DNA of 64,000 bases from Lumbricus terrestris (lineage: Eukaryota > Annelida > Clitellata > Crassiclitellata > Lumbricidae): positions 35,098,289 to 35,162,288 of the forward strand of contig OX457042.1 of the NCBI GenBank assembly GCA_949752735.1. Reading direction: 5' to 3'. This document shows positions 1 through 11,898 of the stretch, piece by piece. The notes beneath the pieces were generated by a model. That model worked only from the letters and a program-made list of their open reading frames with translations. It did no database searches and was not told the origin of the DNA. The translations under genes were made by a program, and so were the position numbers. How positions within the stretch are numbered: position 1 is the stretch's first letter; the number at the start of each line of letters is the position of its first letter.

Positions 1-504
1 TATAAATTATTATCAGCATTCAACAGCTTACACTAATCTAAAAATGGGTGGAGAACCATAATTTTGGTTGATAGATCTGATCTGTAATATAGCATATTAA
101 ACGGTTTGTTAAATTTCGCAACCAATTCAGCACAAGTCGCAATTAGGCTACATCAGTTGTTTCAAATGTGCTGCAGGGAACAAGCGCGTGCGCCAGATTG
201 AGAAATTATGCGAAGAATATAAAACACAAATTCGTGGTTTCTATTATATTCATGACAATAATTCCATGCTAAAATAAAATTTGGATTGCAATTACATGTA
301 TATTGTAAAATAATTTCCAATCGAAACTGCACAACAACAATTCACCAGCCTAATCTACCGTTTTATTCTACATGTATAGGCCTATGCATAGCATACGCTG
401 CTGATTTATCAATATCATTCGAGGTAGGCTATAAAAGCCTATTATTTCGAATTATCTTTAACAGAATATTTTCTCAGTGCATTTATTTAAGAAATTCAAC
501 TGTC

Positions 505-595
505 GTCCGCTCAAATGCGTCGGCGCTCTTTTTGTCGGGCACTCTTTTGTCGGTGCGCTCTTTTGTCGGTCGCTCTTTTGACGAGGTGCCCTTCA
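505..595 (-). repeat. Array of degenerate GTCGGTCGCTCTTTTG-like motifs (left)
   Basis: About five short copies of a motif like TCTTTTGTCGG(N)GC lie head to tail. Read on the minus strand they resemble the AAAAGGGCGAC motifs at 1640-1790, so the two arrays face each other. They may be sub-terminal parts of one old DNA element, but I could not define terminal repeats or a target duplication. Confidence 0.45.
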
Positions 596-1472
596 CATGA
601 TACCAAGTTAGTTACATTGTTTCGTTTATTTAATCAACTAACTCAACTATTTGACAGAATATTTTAAGTGTGGATGATGATAATTTAGACTTCATAGTGA
701 AGCAGTGTTCTTCGATAAATTTTGTCCTATTCTCTAATTTAATTTGCTATGGTTGCCTGAAGAAATAGAAAATGTTTTGGAAACAAACGGGAGAAAATAA
801 TTATAGGCTAAGATGTTGCAATAAGTTATTTTTTACAAATTATTTCGGATGCGAAATATGCAAATAGATTATATTGCAAACAAGAGACGCTTTTTGCAAG
901 CCTTTTGTCTGAAATCGAGTGGGTTCAAGCATTAAAGAGCCCACCACCGAGATCCTGGTCAGGACCCAAAAGACCTTACTACCACCACTGTCCGTAGCAT
1001 AAGATTTTTTGAGTGCATGTTGCTGAAGGTCTCATTTTACTAAAAAATAATTCCCCGGAGATGGAAAGTTCTCACACGTGTAGAATTCTAGAAAATCATA
1101 GGCCTACTCGTAAGGAAGCGCGACAACCCGAAAAGATCCCAGGATAAAGTAAGGTGAGGAAAATCTATTTTTTATAATATAATTTTCTTCATGAAACAGG
1201 CGTCAGAATTATTGTCCAGGTCTTCGACCAGAAAAGGTTTGTTCAACTAGATAATAAATGGAATCATCAGGCAACTGGATATCCTATAAACACTTCTGGA
1301 TGTGCTCCTGTTACCTGCACTAAAAATCGTTCCGATGTGCCTCGGCGTATCTAAAGTTAAATGCACATAGCCTACATCTAGGCCTACGCCTCTTTTTATC
1401 CAGTTAGGCTACATTTATTCTATTAACCAATTTCCAACTTTAAAGTTCCTCAGATCATATCGTCTGTCACAT

Positions 1473-1990
1473 CCAGTGGCGTAGACAAGGGGAGTTTCGG
1501 GGGTTAAAACCCCCCATTGGCCTAGGAAAAAAGTTTATTCAATGAGACCTCTATGAACCCTCAAATTGGTGTTTTGAGCGCTGAATATATGAAAAATTAC
1601 GATTTATCAATAACTAACTTTCAGGGCCGGATTAAGGGGGTCACTATCAAAAGGGCGACTTCGAAAGGGCGACGTACCATCAGAAGAGCGACCTCATAAG
1701 GGCGCCGCTTTTAAAGGCGACTGTCCGAAAAAGCACCGATCAAAAGGGCGACCGCACAAATGGGCGACCATCAAAAGGGCGAACAATGAACGTTCGCAGT
1801 CTGTTCTGAATGGTAGGTTCATTGTCCTCCGATTGGAAGTAATTTACCATGGAGGATGTAAAAGAAAAGAGGTGGTTGTGCAGTTAAAAAAATTCCTTAA
1901 AACCAGCCCTGTTAAACACTATTAAAAGACCTGTTCAGTGGCGTAGGCAAGGGGGGTTTCGGGGGTTAAAATTGGCTCCTGAAAAAGATT
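1473..1990. repeat. Two copies of a CAGTGGCGTAG... MITE-like sequence
   Basis: The words CAGTGGCGTAGACAAGG and CAGTGGCGTAGGCAAGG, each followed by GTTTCGGGGGTTAAAA, occur near 1475 and 1935 in the same orientation. A CAGTGGCG start is common in hAT-type miniature elements. Ends and target duplications were not resolved. Confidence 0.35.
1640..1795 (+). repeat. Array of AAAAGGGCGAC motifs (right)
   Basis: Seven or more degenerate copies of (T)CAAAAGGGCGAC(C) occur within 155 bp, in the opposite orientation to the array at 505-595. No coding potential is evident. Confidence 0.5.
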
Positions 1991-2163
1991 TTTTAAGGTT
2001 ATTTTTCCGTTTACCACATTTGTTAATCCGGCTCTGCTAACTTTATTGATAAAATTAAATGTTTCACACTTACTTCAGTCTCATAGGCAGATCGTTACTG
2101 TACTACGATGGCTTTTATTGGAATAGGCTACTTTCGGAACTGTGTCCATCCATTTTGGTCTAG

Positions 2164-2418
2164 ATTGTAAACTGACAAGCGCCGGACGAGAGTATGCCGG
2201 ACAAAAGAGCGTAACGAGGTCTGGTCTAACATGTCAGCGTTGGAATTCAGATCAACCTCACTACAGCTACCTCAAAACTTCCACGCTCTTTCCGGAAGGC
2301 AGCGCGGAGGCTGCTGGCAACAGATGCCGAAATCCTGATACCAGCAATAACGACGGAGTGTGGTGTTACACCACTCACCCAAACACAATATGGGAGTTCT
2401 GCGATGTAGAATTTTGCA
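2164..2418 (+). CDS. Kringle exon A1
   Basis: This 85-codon exon encodes one whole kringle: six cysteines in kringle spacing (CKLT, LTCQRW, NRCRNPD, VWCYTT, EFCDV, EFC), plus the GREYAG and SGLTCQRW signatures. The acceptor is ...GGTCTAG and the donor is CA|GTAGGT, both phase 1. Kringles are disulphide-linked extracellular binding modules. It differs from the other copies in TTHPNTIWEF, which replaces the usual TTDPxxRWE, so the Arg before the second conserved Trp is lost. A (GTCA)n tract starts right after the donor. Confidence 0.9.
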
Positions 2419-2429
2419 GTAGGTTAACT

Positions 2430-2712
2430 CAGACAGTCAGTCAATCGGTCAGTGAGTCAGTCAGTGAGTCAGTCAGTGAGTCAGTCAGTGAGTCAGTCAG
2501 CAGAGTCAGTCAGTGAATCAGTGAGTCAGTGAGTGAGTGAGTGAGTGAGTCAGTCAGTCAGTCAGTTTCAGTCAGTCAGTTTCAGTCAATCAGTCAGTCA
2601 GTTAGTCAATCAGTCAGTCAGTCAGTCAATCAGTTAGTCAATCAATCAATCAATCAAAAAACCCAATCAGTCAGCTAGTCAGTCAGTCAGTCAGTCAGAG
2701 AGTCAGTCAGCT

Positions 2713-2808
<96 letters not shown>

Positions 2809-2817
2809 CATCAATAA
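2430..2817. repeat. (GTCA)n/(AATC)n microsatellite
   Basis: Nearly 390 bp of GTCA, GTGA and AATC tetranucleotides follow directly on the donor of kringle exon A1. The reading frame extending kringle A1 into Ser-Val-Ser repeats is read-through into this intron, not protein. Confidence 0.95.
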
Positions 2818-3031
2818 ATGGACACAGGCCCTACAATCATTAGAACCCTGTCGGATAAACCCACCAATATAATGTTTAACAAATAGGCAATCAGGCAATC
2901 TCGCGACCAATTAAATTCATCCAATTAAGCAGGGTTTTTTAACGTGCAGTTAATGGATTTATGCAGTTGTAGAAGCACTTCTGTACAGTTAAAACTAGCA
3001 AAAAAGATAATTGTCCTCCGATTGGAGGTAA

Positions 3032-4250
3032 TTTACCATGGAAGATGGAATCGTAATCGTAATCGTAAACTCGAAATTTCTAAAGCGCCACTCGAAAGCC
3101 AAGCGCGGGGTACCAGCTTATTCACGAGCGCTGCGTTGTGTTAGAAGGGTTGTCCGTGAGAGTAGTCCGTGGTGGTCCGGGTCGAGTTACCATAGGATCA
3201 GGATCAAATGCGTTGAGTTAGAAGGGTTGTCCGTGAGAGTAGTCCGTGGTGGTCCGGGTCGAAATTCCATAGGATCAGAGGGGCGGAACAGCTATTAAGG
3301 CGGGTGTCGTTTGGGCCGGGAATTGGAAGGTGGAGGATCAGATGAGACAGGGTACGGTAAGAGTTCGTGAAAAGGAGTGTCTTAAGTTTCGAATGAAAAG
3401 TTCGAGGTGTGATGGATAGAGGAGCCTGAGGAAGGTTGTGGTGTGTGATTAGTAATGATGGCGGGTGGACTGAAAAGGATCGGAATTCAGGAGGCAGTTC
3501 ATTCCAAAGGCGTGGTGCTGAGATGGATATGGCTCGGTTGGAGAACTTGAGATGACTTGTGACCGGCGGGTCGAGAAAGTGTAAGGCAGGCGGATGATCG
3601 TGTAGAACGGGTAGGTTGGATGGTGAAGAGTTCGCGAAGATAACTTGACTGAGAGCATTGCAAGGAGTTGTAGGTTAAGGAGAGAACTTTGAAGTGGATT
3701 CGCTCTGGGATTTTCAGCCAGTGAAGTGATTTGAGGATGGGGGTGATGTGATGATGTCTGGGTGTTCTGGTGACGGCTCTAGCTAGAGAATTTTGAATGA
3801 GTTGGAGGCGCTTAAGTTGTGAGGAGTCAAGGCTTAAGAACAGAGAGTTGCAATAGTCAAGTTTTGAGTGGACGATGGACGTCGCAATGGTAGAAGCAGT
3901 TTTGAAATCGAGCATAGGTCGGATGCGACGGAGGTCCCGGATGTGCATGAAGCAGGAACGCGATAGGTTGGAGATGTGGTTAGAGAAGGAGAGATGCGAA
4001 TCAAACATTACACAAAGATTGCGGACAGGAGCATCAGAAGTAAAGGTAAGAGACGAAGTGTTAGTAGATAGGTGTATTGAAGGGTCTGGGATTTTCTTGA
4101 TTTGGTCAGGAAGTCCAAGAATGATGAACTCTGTTTTGGAGGGGTTGAGGCAGAGGAGGTTGGAAGACATCCATTTAGAGATTAGATTGACCATTGATGG
4201 AAAAGGAAAGAAGGAGTTGTTCAGTTCTAAAAATTTCTTATAAACAGCCC
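3032..4250 (-). pseudogene. CR1/L2-like LINE, reverse transcriptase C-terminus and 3' tail
   Basis: The minus strand encodes a 231-residue frame (4194-3499) with the hallmarks that follow the YADD box in CR1/L2-clade reverse transcriptases: WMSSNLLCLNPSKTEF, KLDYCNSLF, QLIQNSLARAV and SLHWLKIPERIHFK. The frame then breaks. The 3' UTR holds a duplicated block of about 75 bp (3145-3270) and ends in (CGATTA)n near 3045-3067. The same tail occurs at 26821-27260 on the other strand. It is a dead intronic insertion in gene A, probably continuous with 4688-5560. Confidence 0.85.
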
Positions 4251-6029
4251 TGCAATTAAGAAATAAAACTGTCAGTCAGTCAATTATTGTCCAAGAATTA
4301 GTCGATTTTCATACTTGTTTTTTCATGTAGCGAATATATACACAAATTAGAGTTCTCGATTATAAAGTAAAATTATCAAAATAACATTTAAAAACAGAGT
4401 AATTATTTATATCAGAAAGCATATCATTTTTGAACTGAGATGGAAGAACAGGATTCAATTATATAGAATATTCTGATTTTTCGCATAGAAAGAGTATTAT
4501 CGAGGAGAACAACAACGCTTCGGACAACATCAAATGCTTTAATGCAGCAGTCTGGATTAATGTTAAGGACAGTGTGACGTACGTGAGTGTTAGACGTCGG
4601 GTGGCGTGTGAACTAAATTAGTTCTGTTTTAGAGGCATCAAGTATATATTAGGCGCAATGATGCGCAACTGTTTGGATATAACAGAATCAGTTGATTTGG
4701 CGGGATTTAGCATTATCAATATATTTGACAGTGAGTTTGATGTATAGTTGTGTAGCAACAGCACAGAGGTGAATCAAGATACCATGTTTAGATGCAATGT
4801 GAACAATGCTAGAGCCTGGTATAGAGGATAAACAAAAGGGACCAAGAATGGAGCCTTTTGAAAGACACCAAAACAATGTTGAAGCAACTGGAGGTGTTGG
4901 TACCAAGGCTGTGAGCGATATGTTAAGAAATCTGTGATCCAAAGAAGGACAGAGACCGCGATACCAAATAGTCAAAGACTTTAGGAGAATGGAAAGATCG
5001 ACACAGTCAAAAGCTGAACTGAAGTCAAGCAAAAGGAGGGCCGTGATGAAGCCAGAATCGATTACTAATAATGCCATTACACACTTTAACAGTAGCAGTT
5101 TCAGTAAAATGAAGGTGGCGGAAACCAGACTGAACATGAGGTAGAAGAGAATTAAGTTCAAGATTATTTGAAAGCTGCCGGTGAACTGCACGTTCAACCA
5201 GTTTGGAAATAAATTAAAGATAAGAGCTGGAACAGTAATCAGAAGGGTCAGAAAGAACAAGGCGGACTTTTTATGAGAAGACGGGAAAACCACGCTTGTG
5301 AGATGCAAGTAGAGTAGCTGTGAATAGCGAACAGTTGATTTGCAGCACTAGGATGGGGGCAAAGATATGGCAAAGGGATTTAATTAACCAGACTGGAGAC
5401 GAGTGTAGTGCTTGGTGGAGGCGTCACTGAGGAGCTCGTGAACTTTAGGCAAATTGACCTTCACCAAAAGCAATAAAGTCATGAAAATTAAAATATCCAG
5501 GATTCAAGAAAGGTGATGGGACATCCTTAGTGGAAAAGCGGATAGCTTCAAGTTTTACTTGCTAAATGGTCAAGAAGCCCATCCAGTGAGAGTGGGCATT
5601 AAAGACAGGATGGCGCAGATAAGATGAAGTTAAGTTATATCCAGAGAGCCCTGCCGTCATGCTCTGCTTCTTCAACGTGTTGTCTTAGGAAGGAAGCGCT
5701 TACGTTGAAAAGTTTCCTTTACCTGCGTGCTTGCGACCTAAGTAGATTGAGATTGTTTAAGCCTTCGTTCCAGATGGCGAGCAGCTCCGTTTTGAAGTGG
5801 ACCAGTCAACATCGAACAGTCGACAGTCTATTTTATGGCGAATGTTGATTTTGCATACTTCAATATGAATGTTCACCAGTTCTTTCAACGTGTGATCGTA
5901 TACAGGTCAAAATGGATTCAGCAGTCACTAGTGTAGACGGCTGTAGAGACAATTATAGGCAGAGTTCTGATTCTTGACGATTTATCAACATTGCCAACAT
6001 TTTCCTAACAATGAATCGTGTTTATCTAG
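4251..6029. other. Intron sequence without a further feature
   Basis: Apart from the LINE remnant, I see no exon, repeat or RNA gene in 4251-4687 or 5561-6029. Confidence 0.5.
4688..5560 (-). pseudogene. CR1/L2-like LINE, central reverse transcriptase remnant
   Basis: The minus-strand frame 5308-4688 contains ALLLLDFSSAFDCVDLSILL, the catalytic A box of CR1/L2 reverse transcriptase, then GSILGPF (B box) and a decayed CAVATQLYI where YADDTQLYI is expected. The order and strand fit the C-terminal piece at 3499-4194, with about 440 bp of other sequence (4251-4687) between them. Frameshifts and the lost YADD show it is dead. Confidence 0.75.
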
Positions 6030-6287
6030 ATGTAGGCTGTAAAATGACAATGACCGGACACGAGTATGCCGGACCTCTGAGCGTAACTCGATCTGGTCTG
6101 ACATGTCAGCGTTGGGATTCTGACCAACCTCACACAAATGGATACAAAGATCCGAAGCTCTACCCTGATGGAAGCCTGGCAGCCGCTGGCAACAAATGTC
6201 GAAATCCGGATAAGAACAACGGGGGAGTCTGGTGTTATACCAATGACCCCAACACAGTTTGGGAATACTGCAATTTGGACTTTTGTG
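6030..6287 (+). CDS. Kringle exon A2
   Basis: This 86-codon kringle exon has acceptor TTTATCTAG and donor TTGTG|GTACGT, phase 1-1. All six kringle cysteines are present (GCKMT, LTCQRW, NKCRNPD, VWCYTN, EYCNLD, DFC). It has TNDPNTVWE in place of TTDPxxRWE, so the conserved Arg is Val. The variable patch after DSDQPH reads TNGYKDPKLYPDG, the most divergent of the set. Confidence 0.9.
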
Positions 6288-6630
6288 GTACGTAAATTTG
6301 ATCAAACAACCAATTGACAACCAAACCAATCGACTATTAAAACAAGCTATCGATTAGTAAAGCAAATAGCGCCTCAGTCAAGAAGCTAAACTTCTATTCA
6401 CTTATTTGTTGTTCAGTCAGCCACGAGTCCGTACTTCGTAAGTCAGCCTTTTGAACAAGTTGGCTTTCTGGTGCTAAATATTATTCAAGATTTACGAGTT
6501 TGAATATTGAATTAGATAATGAAGCTAATATTTGCAACTCTCTTTAAAATCGTAAGCGTGTAATTTGCCACAACGAATATGGGCTTTTATTTTTCGACCT
6601 GAGCAATACTTTTCAATCGTTCTGGTGTAG

Positions 6631-6885
6631 AATGTAAGTTGACATATGACGGACGCGAGTATGCCGGTTCTCTGAGCGTAACGCGATCTGGTCTGACATG
6701 CCAGCGTTGGGATTCTGACCACCCTCATCACCACGACTTCAGAGATTCGACGCTTTACCCTGAAGGAAGTGCTTCCGCCGCTGGGAACAGATGCCGAAAT
6801 CCGGATAAGACCGAACACGGTGGAGTTTGGTGTTACACCACCGACCCAAACAAAAGATGGGAATATTGCGATGTGGACTTCTGTG
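6631..6885 (+). CDS. Kringle exon A3
   Basis: This 85-codon kringle exon has acceptor TGGTGTAG and donor TGTG|GTACGT, phase 1-1. It has six cysteines, and NRCRNPDKTEHGGVWCYTTDP and RWEYCDVDFC match the kringle core, including the Arg-Trp pair. It is the closest relative of A4 in the central patch (HHHDFRDSTLYPEG). Confidence 0.92.
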
Positions 6886-7183
6886 GTACGTTAACTCGAT
6901 CAATAATTCAATGGATGAATAAAACATATGAAATCAAGATGTAAAGCAGACATTCGGAGCACCCATAAATTAACCAATAGGCTATAGGCCTACTCACAAT
7001 GTGTGGATTATGAAGATACAAAAAAACTGTAGGCCGATGTACGGTCTTCCATTACATAGCAAATTATCAACGTAGGCCTAATATTTTAAGAATCAATTAA
7101 TATTCATACGCACGTAATATTATTGCCGCGAATAAAGGTTTTCATTATCATTCGCTGGCTACTGACTTTTTCTATCTATCTAG

Positions 7184-7444
7184 GCGTTGACTGTAAAATG
7201 ACAATGGCCGGACACGAGTACGCCGGACCTTTGAGCGTAACCCGATCAGGTCGGACATGTCAGCGTTGGGATTCTAACCACCCTCATCAACACGACTTCG
7301 GAGATTCGACGCTTTATCCTGAAGGAGGCGCTACTGCCGCTGGCAACAAATGCCGGAATCCGGATAGAAACGAAAACGTGGGACCGTGGTGTTACACCAC
7401 CGACCCAGGCAGAAGATGGGAACCATGCAACGTTGACTATTGTG
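7184..7444 (+). CDS. Kringle exon A4
   Basis: This 87-codon kringle exon has acceptor TCTATCTAG and a weaker donor, TTGTG|GTACTT, phase 1-1. It has six cysteines and carries GPWCYTTDPGRRWEPC, closer to the classical vertebrate kringle GPWC than the GVWC of most neighbours. The central patch reads QHDFGDSTLYPEG. Confidence 0.9.
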
Positions 7445-7828
7445 GTACTTAAACTCATTCAATCATACAATAAACGTTCAATCATTAATCCAACAGTTCA
7501 CTCACGCAACCATTTTTCAGTCTAATAAGCAATTAATAAACCAACCAACACTCAACTAAGAAGTGAAGCAGTCGGGCCGGGCCGTCAGCCACGCTTACGT
7601 TATTTCAACAATGCAGGCTATAGTTACAATACCGGCCGCTTGGCTCTCTGAATTTTGCTATTTGCAAAATATGAGATTATGAATACGGACTGAATATTAA
7701 ATATCGCAGTGTTCAAACTCTGCCTATACTCGCATGTACAATGAGCATGTGCAGGTAATTGGTAATATGAATGTTTACCTTAACTGGCTAAGCCTACACG
7801 TGAAGCTTGTCCTCTTACTTACATGTAG

Positions 7829-8089
7829 GTTTAGATTGCAAAATGACAATGGCTGGACACGAGTACGCCGGACCTCTGAGCGTAACCCGATCTGGTCGGA
7901 CATGTCAGCGTTGGGATTCAGATTATCCTCACGGCAACCACTACAAAAATTTGACGCTCTACCCTGAAGGAGGCGCTTCTGCCGCTGGCAACAAATGCCG
8001 GAATCCGGATATAAGCGAAAACTTGGGACCCTGGTGTTACACAACTGACACAAACACAAGATGGGAGCCATGCGATGTGGTACTTTGCG
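7829..8089 (+). CDS. Kringle exon A5
   Basis: This 87-codon kringle exon has acceptor ACATGTAG and donor TGCG|GTACGT, phase 1-1. It has six cysteines and LGPWCYTTDTNTRWEPC. It lies closest to A4 in sequence and is the last kringle before the stalk exon. Confidence 0.92.
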
Positions 8090-8639
8090 GTACGTAAATT
8101 CAATCAACAAATCAATAGAAAACAATTCAAGAAATAGGCCTAATCTATCAACTCACACAACCGCTCGGCTGTCAATCAAAGAAGCATTCCGCAAACCAAC
8201 TGACCACTGGATAAAAAGCAAAGCACTTATTCATTTTTAGGCAGTAAAGTGTTGGTTATTTTGTTCGTCTATTTGATCAGACAGCCTTTAAATCGTCCAG
8301 ATGTAGGCTACAGACGATTATCTTGGCACCATTTATAGCATACTAGTAAATTTTACTAACTTCAAGGTTTAACTATTTTCACTTTAAGACTGATCAAAAT
8401 GACAATTTGATTGCAATTAATAAGTAAAAAATGACACGATGACGATGAAATTGAACAAAATCAACTGTTGCCTTTTCAATAAATGATCTGAAATCTTTGC
8501 AGAATACTGGCATTGGTGGTATTAGTCAGTCAACTCTAGTAATATCGGTAGCGGTCTATTCCTCAAAAATGAAACAGGAGTAGTGATTGGCTTTTGGAAT
8601 GTGTCAAACCAGGTTCTCACCATATCGAGGTCCGGGCCA

Positions 8640-9200
8640 TGAGTGAGACCTTAGCTGCCCTAGAAACATGGATTTCGTCCAACCGACTGCGCCTAAACCC
8701 AACTAAGACTAAATCTATCTGGCTAGCCTATATGCAATCGTAATCAACTTTCTAAAATTGACTTCGATGCACTTGCGACTGAATTTCCCACTTACACTTT
8801 CTCAAAAATGGTCAGTGACATTAGTGTCCTGTTGGTCCTGGAGCTCACGTTTGCTCCCGGCATTTACCGACTTGCTGGAGACTTACTATCAACTGCGTCA
8901 GCTTCGCACAATTGCTCGTTCACTAACATCTAGCGCTGTCACTACTCTGGTCCTTTCCTTCATTTCTTCCCGTCTTGACTATCGCTCGTCACTCTTCTCT
9001 GGCCTCCCATCCAATCGATTAATGTGCTTAAACAGAGTCTTACGCTCTGCAGCACGTTTAATTGGACATATCCCTAAATTTGATCATGTGTCCAGCTATA
9101 TGATGGAGACATTACGCTGGCTCCCTACTCGGCAGCGCATTGAATTTAGGATCGCTGCTCTAGTTAGACAATAAAATAAGTAAGTAAGTAAGTATATTCT
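8640..9200 (+). pseudogene. CR1/L2-like LINE 3' fragment with (GTAA)n tail
   Basis: Translated pieces in shifting frames match the C-terminal part of a CR1/L2-type reverse transcriptase: WISSNRLRLNPTKTKSIWL near 8675, then LRQLRTIARSL, SRLDYRSSLFSGLPSNRL and LRWLPTRQRIEFRI up to 9170. It ends in (GTAA)n at 9175-9195. The family is the same as the fragment at 52893-53922. It is an intronic, 5'-truncated, frameshifted insertion. Confidence 0.8.
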
Positions 9201-9254
9201 TATATATATTCTTCAATGTAAACAGTTGCAAAACAGCACTCTGGTGAACAAGTA

Positions 9255-9984
9255 TCTATACCTATAAAAACAAGTCGTAACAGATTAATGAACCAATTTT
9301 CTTCTTATCCACCCGACCGATTTTTCTCAATATTTACAAAAATACTTTTTAGCATCACCGGGTAACAATATCGGGCTTCGCGATCCAAAAATCTTACCGT
9401 CTCCCGAGATTGAAACATTTCATTTTCCATCCAATCCTAACGCTGTGTTTAAGACGCCATTTTATTTGCTTTCAACCATATTTTCAACAGACATAGAAAC
9501 CATCAATGATATATTAATGACGGAAACCAGTACATCAATGACGTCACGGCCCGTTTTAAAATTACAGCGCTTTGTGCCGTTAATTAATATCTGCACCGTA
9601 TATGTATGTATCACTAGCCTATTTAAGACGCAATAGTTTTCGCTGATCGGTTTTTAACGAACCAATAGATTTTTAACCTCATTTTTCGACGAGGGCAGAT
9701 CTTTTGACACGCGGTTTCGCAAAAATGCTGACTATAGCGTAAACATGGATGGGTGTGAGGTGAGTTGGACCGAAAACCTAAATGTCACGGGCAACGCTGG
9801 GCACTCAAAGTGGTTGGACCGAGTTGGGGCCGATGGAAGAAGGCGAGGTGAGAATTGTGACCAGAGTGGGACCGGGTTGGGGCTGATGTAAGGCGAGGTG
9901 AGGAAGGCGGCGTTGGAGCGGGGTCAGGCGTGGCTGGGAACTAAACATCGAAATTTCCCGGGCAACGCCGGGTAGTTCAGCTAG
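9255..9984 (+). mobile_element. Non-autonomous Helitron, copy 1
   Basis: The 5' end is A|TCTATACCTATAAAA. The 3' end has a GC hairpin (CCCGG...CCGGG, 9957-9972) followed by TAGTTCAGCTAG|T. TC start, sub-terminal hairpin, CTAG end and insertion between A and T are the Helitron hallmarks. Copy 2 at 11899-12629 has the same ends and nearly the same length (730 and 731 bp). No Rep/helicase is encoded. Confidence 0.85.
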
Positions 9985-10016
9985 TCACATATAAAACTTC
10001 ACATACGACATCAAAA

Positions 10017-10352
10017 CAATGCCAGCTTGGAATTGCCCCAGGCAACTTGCGAGAGCTTTGTTGCTCCGCGAGTACCCAAGACCAATCCCTTCGTTCCGCA
10101 CAGAAGGGATTGCTCTTGGTCCCATTCGCACGAACTGCAATGATGCAGAATAGAGCCTTTTCCATGATGGGCCCAGGCCCCAGTTGTCTGGAATGGGCTC
10201 CCACAGGAGCTACATTGTTCGTCTGCTTGCTGGGGTTATTACTGAAACATTTTTTTTTATTAAACTCGAAACTGTCCTTTTCTGCCGTGCTAGAGTCGGG
10301 AGCGCTTCTGCGTAGTCCCCTTGAAGAAGCGCTATATAAATTCTTGAATGAA
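10017..10352 (+). pseudogene. LINE 3' end (reverse transcriptase C-terminal remnant)
   Basis: This block is closely matched at 41008-41325, inside the Polinton-type element. Translation is broken but shows the end of a non-LTR polyprotein (LSGMGSHRSY, then NSKLSFSAVLESGALLRS in another frame) and a GCGCTATATAAATTCTTGAATGAATG terminus typical of LINE tails here. It is a decayed, 5'-truncated copy. Confidence 0.65.
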
Positions 10353-10459
10353 TGTCTTCGACACAATTTTATTATAACGTTGTTGCTTAAAAATGTGAAA
10401 AATTGTGTTTGTTTTAGGATTACATTTTGCTATAATTTCTCTAATTAATCGCTGTATAG

Positions 10460-10717
10460 ATTTCACAGCACCAGTTTTTCCATCGTCAACTCAAACTCCA
10501 ACCTCCACTCAGAGAACCATACCATCGTCTACCATGGGTACACCAAGCAAGATATCTGCTCCTACGACTCCTAGAGCCATTCCAATGGCTACCACTATTC
10601 GGATGACCACTCCACCTAAACCTGCGCCGCATACAACTCGCCGCTCAACCTCAACTGAATTTGTCACCGAACCAATTAGACTTTCCTCTCCGCCTTCGAC
10701 GAAGACTGTCAATTCAC
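10460..10717 (+). CDS. Ser/Thr/Pro-rich stalk exon, gene A
   Basis: This 86-codon exon has acceptor GCTGTATAG and donor TCAC|GTACGT, phase 1-1. More than half of the residues are Ser, Thr or Pro (for example PSSTQTPTSTQRTIPSST). Such segments are usually O-glycosylated, extended stalks that hold an ectodomain off the membrane. A second GT lies four bases downstream, but only the first keeps phase 1. It sits between the last kringle and the transmembrane exon, as in gene B. Confidence 0.75.
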
Positions 10718-11898
10718 GTACGTAAGACGCTTGAGCGATACTAATTTTTACTATTAATTAGAAGCAGTAAGCTTAGGTACATTGTTCGATGCTACTATTG
10801 AAGGATGAGAAAAACGATGTAAAATAAAATAAAATGCAATTCTATTCTCTATAATATACACCGTGGTTCAAAAAAGTAAGCCACATGTTTTTCATATAAT
10901 ATATTATCTCTAATGCCTGATAGCTGAGAGGCAGCAAGAGAGAGGAGACAGTGGAGAGGATACATCAAGAATGTCGCCAGAGCTCCAAGAGCTGACGGCA
11001 CCAGGTGAATGCCTGATAACATATCACGCTAAAAATGTCCAAATATTTAGAGAATTGGACCAAGAATATGATTCCAAAATTTCAAGAGATAAAGTTGAGC
11101 GGATAAAAAGATATGTATCTTTCAGCTTCATATGCGGAAATATCAGTTAACAAGCGGTGGAGCCAAGTGTGTAATTCCGAGGTCAGCCTTAATGAGATAG
11201 TGGTCAGTAACATCGAGAACAGAGTGTGAGAAAGATCGAGAGTAAAAAGATAGGTGGCGAAGATTTTGGCAAGAATGTGGTTGACCCTTTATGTTTTTCG
11301 TGGACAAGATTGACTGATGCTGATGAGACGAGGTTAAGAAAGTCAGATGCAATAATACTGCAATATATAATATATAATATTATAATATTAAAATAATATA
11401 ATACATATATCAATATCAATATCCCCAGGCACAGTGCCCGTAGGAGTCCGATGCCACTCTCTGTCTGAGTCTGTCTCGCGTCATGTTACCCAGCTTCAAC
11501 AGGTCCAGTCAGCAGGTCTGCCCCATACCATTACCATCTTGAAGCAGCTGGACCACTTTATCTGATTGAAGAGAATATGGGAGATAGGCATGAAGGACAA
11601 CTGGGTCAATGCCCGTATGTGTCCCATGCTCTCTTCTCCGACTCTCTCCACCAGTCTGTCCTGACCGACCTGTGCATGTCTGCTCCACATCATGACACCT
11701 TGAAGCATCTGGGTCGCTATGTCACTTGTGTAGTGGTTTTTGCGGATTTCAATCGTGTGGGTCTTTTACTGCCAGTGTATCGCCACCCATCTGGCAAACC
11801 TTCCTCACTTTGTCCGGGCTTAGGACCGGCGCAGGGACGTTGTTGGTTCCCTGTGGCGGAGGATGGATGCAGTTTAACGTCATGCCCAGGACATATAA
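10718..11898. other. Intron sequence, nothing assigned
   Basis: The frames in 11143-11420 and 11496-11911 show no recognisable domain, splice context or repeat partner. I see no supported feature. Confidence 0.4.

Larger units (their letters stand above)
1..2163. other. 5' flank without a supported gene
   Basis: I see no supported exon here. The stretch holds the two inverted motif arrays and the two MITE-like pieces listed separately. The signal-peptide exon expected for kringle gene A was not found and probably lies upstream of the window or is unrecognisable. Confidence 0.5.

Noticed and set aside
1201..1237. Possible small exon for gene A, homologous to the 14-codon linker of gene B
   Set aside because: Flanked by AG and GT and translating to GVRIIVQVF, but its length gives phase 2 at the 3' end and the similarity is too weak.
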